Of a DNA stretch of 64,000 nucleotides, positions 62,897 to 64,000 are shown one piece after another (positions within the stretch are counted from its first letter, which is position 1; every line of letters starts with the position of its first letter). The DNA comes from Ureibacillus aquaedulcis. GTDB taxonomy: Bacteria > Bacillota > Bacilli > Bacillales_A > Planococcaceae. The stretch is from positions 62,001 through 126,000 of the forward strand of contig NZ_JAUHTQ010000007.1 of NCBI RefSeq assembly GCF_030418165.1, given 5' to 3'. The notes under the pieces were generated by a model that worked only from the letters and a program-made list of their open reading frames with translations, was not told where the DNA came from and did not search any database. A program made the position numbers and the translations under genes.

Positions 62897-64000
62897 ATGA
62901 GTCCTACTGTAACAACGGAAAAAACGACAAATACCAAGGCGAAGCGAAGAACAACAGGTACGTCCAGGACAAGAAAAGCAACGAAGCCAATCGATGTTCT
63001 CGAAAGTAAATTTGCAGAGGCACTAAACACTCTGAACCTTGCCAAGCCTTTTGCCAAGAGTCTTTATCAAACCGACGTTTTCCAATTAGCAAATGAATTA
63101 GCATGCACTGATGGAGGAATGGTTGTTCTTGATAAATATGCCCATCAATTTGACCAAGCAGGAGTCTTCCTTTCAGGTGATTGGGAAGATCCAACTAAAT
63201 TACAGCCCCCATTCGTAGGCAATTCTTTAAGATTAAGAGGTATTTATTCGATTCTTGAATTACTAAGCGAGATGCGTATGCTTGCTATAGCAAAGGGAAC
63301 TTATCCGCATGACAGCATTAGCAAAGAACAAGCTTGCGCTTTTTTAAATGAGGTAGTCGCACTTAATCTTGACCTCTTATCCCCTCAAGAAACAAGCGAC
63401 GAAGCAGTTCCACCAGAAGAGCATCTGATTCGCGCACACAATTTATTTACTTATCTAGGTCAGGAACTATCATTTAAAGAGGTAGCCGACCAGATGATTA
63501 TCGAAATTGATCGTCTAGCCGTGCAACGCCCTATTATCACTCGCAGAATTCTGGAAATGATTCATTTATCTCAACAATTAGCAACTAGCGAACTTGATAA
63601 GCAGACGTTAGAGGCGCTGGAAAAGTATACACAAGCTGTGGAAGCTCCTACACCATTAAGCAAGGAAACATCTAACCAAAGGGAATATAGGCTAAAACTA
63701 GAGCAAGCAACCGATGAAGAACTTATTGCAGAGTCGAAAGTATTCGCTCAATTCATGAATGAGACGGGACTTGTTTCACCTTTCCATGCGGTGCTGCTTC
63801 GCTTTTTGAACCGTAGAAATCCCGATGTCCTTCCAACTGCCCTTTCCCTGTCAGACACAGGCGGTGCAAGCTTTGTTGAAAATAAAAAAACGATTCATGA
63901 TATTATTCAAATTGCGATTTATCCCGAAACAAGACAATCGATTTACGGTCTATCAAGAATGTTGAATCGGGGTGTATTGAAGATTGATGCTCTAGTACCT
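62897..64000 (+). CDS. Unrecognised helical protein co-transcribed with the ATP-grasp ligase (3' end outside the window)
   Basis: Open for 368 codons to the right edge. The N-terminus is a basic, Thr-rich tail (residues 1-33: TEKTTNTKAKRRTTGTSRTR...) that could bind nucleic acid or polyanion or be a flexible tether. The rest is soluble and mostly helical (e.g. PIDVLESKFAEALNTLNLAK; LRLRGIYSILELLSEMRMLA; VADQMIIEIDRLAVQRPIIT). No membrane helix, signal peptide or motif that I can name. The ATG at 62897 is 15 bp after the ligase stop, with AAGGAG 11 nt upstream. Joint action with the ligase is inferred from spacing only. Confidence 0.75.
   Translation, partial: MSPTVTTEKTTNTKAKRRTTGTSRTRKATKPIDVLESKFAEALNTLNLAKPFAKSLYQTDVFQLANELACTDGGMVVLDKYAHQFDQAGVFLSGDWEDPTKLQPPFVGNSLRLRGIYSILELLSEMRMLAIAKGTYPHDSISKEQACAFLNEVVALNLDLLSPQETSDEAVPPEEHLIRAHNLFTYLGQELSFKEVADQMIIEIDRLAVQRPIITRRILEMIHLSQQLATSELDKQTLEALEKYTQAVEAPTPLSKETSNQREYRLKLEQATDEELIAESKVFAQFMNETGLVSPFHAVLLRFLNRRNPDVLPTALSLSDTGGASFVENKKTIHDIIQIAIYPETRQSIYGLSRMLNRGVLKIDALVP

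Overview
The window is chromosomal DNA of an AT-rich, spore-forming Firmicute of the order Bacillales. Gene order and protein sequences point to the Planococcaceae (Lysinibacillus, Solibacillus or Ureibacillus-like). The reasons are the Bacillus-type ctsR-to-rpoB gene order, the type of small acid-soluble spore protein and spore-peptidoglycan hydrolases, and the dispersed intergenic repeats. The genus is inference only. No rRNA, tRNA, IS element, prophage or CRISPR array was found.

Left part (1-23 kb, minus strand). This is the conserved 'rif-str flank': ctsR-mcsA-mcsB-clpC-radA, then yacL-ispD-ispF, gltX, [Cys T-box]-cysS-mrnC-rlmB-rae1-sigH-rpmG-secE, nusG, rplK-rplA-[L10 leader]-rplJ-rplL, a 16S-methyltransferase homologue, and the 5' three quarters of rpoB. 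Two genes usual at this place in Bacillus are missing: disA between radA and yacL, and cysE between gltX and cysS. Regulation is readable: a CtsR operator on the ctsR promoter, a T-box with a UGC specifier, the L10 attenuator, and a strong promoter for rpoB. In Bacillus these genes run away from the origin, so the origin should lie to the right of this window. A near-consensus parS site at 49.36 kb fits that.

Middle part (23-49 kb). Mixed accessory and housekeeping genes: two small membrane proteins, a HemAT-type oxygen sensor, an acyl-CoA thioesterase, a DUF4003 protein, an aldehyde dehydrogenase with its DUF779 partner, an RluF-type pseudouridine synthase, a complete branched-chain amino-acid ABC transporter (livKHMGF) with CodY-like boxes on its promoter, an orphan KinB-like kinase, PsiE, a six-bladed propeller lectin-like protein, an M20 amidohydrolase, ChrA, a Tat translocase in the unusual order tatC-tatA, an APC permease, and a TetR/SwrC-type RND efflux pair with an operator inside the promoter.

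Right part (49-64 kb). PgeF, then a sporulation/germination group on the plus strand (LysM-GH18 hydrolase, LysM-M14 endopeptidase, a lipoprotein, a 53-residue protein and SspH). These are mixed with c-di-GMP enzymes (PAS-GGDEF cyclase; MHYT-GGDEF-EAL protein whose EAL looks active), a solitary RlaP-type nucleotidyltransferase, a VOC protein, a DUF1540 protein, an ECF S component and a GNAT. The window closes with a two-gene unit: an ATP-grasp ligase and an unrecognised helical protein that runs off the edge. This is the best candidate for an undescribed function.

Intergenic structure is rich. A dispersed repeat with terminal inverted repeats occurs three times (18.1, 30.2 and 49.2 kb), a tandem hairpin-rich element lies between ispF and gltX, and another repeat with a long-range stem follows swrC. 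An SD-to-start hairpin in front of nusG and a shared motif in the rplK and rplA leaders may be regulatory.
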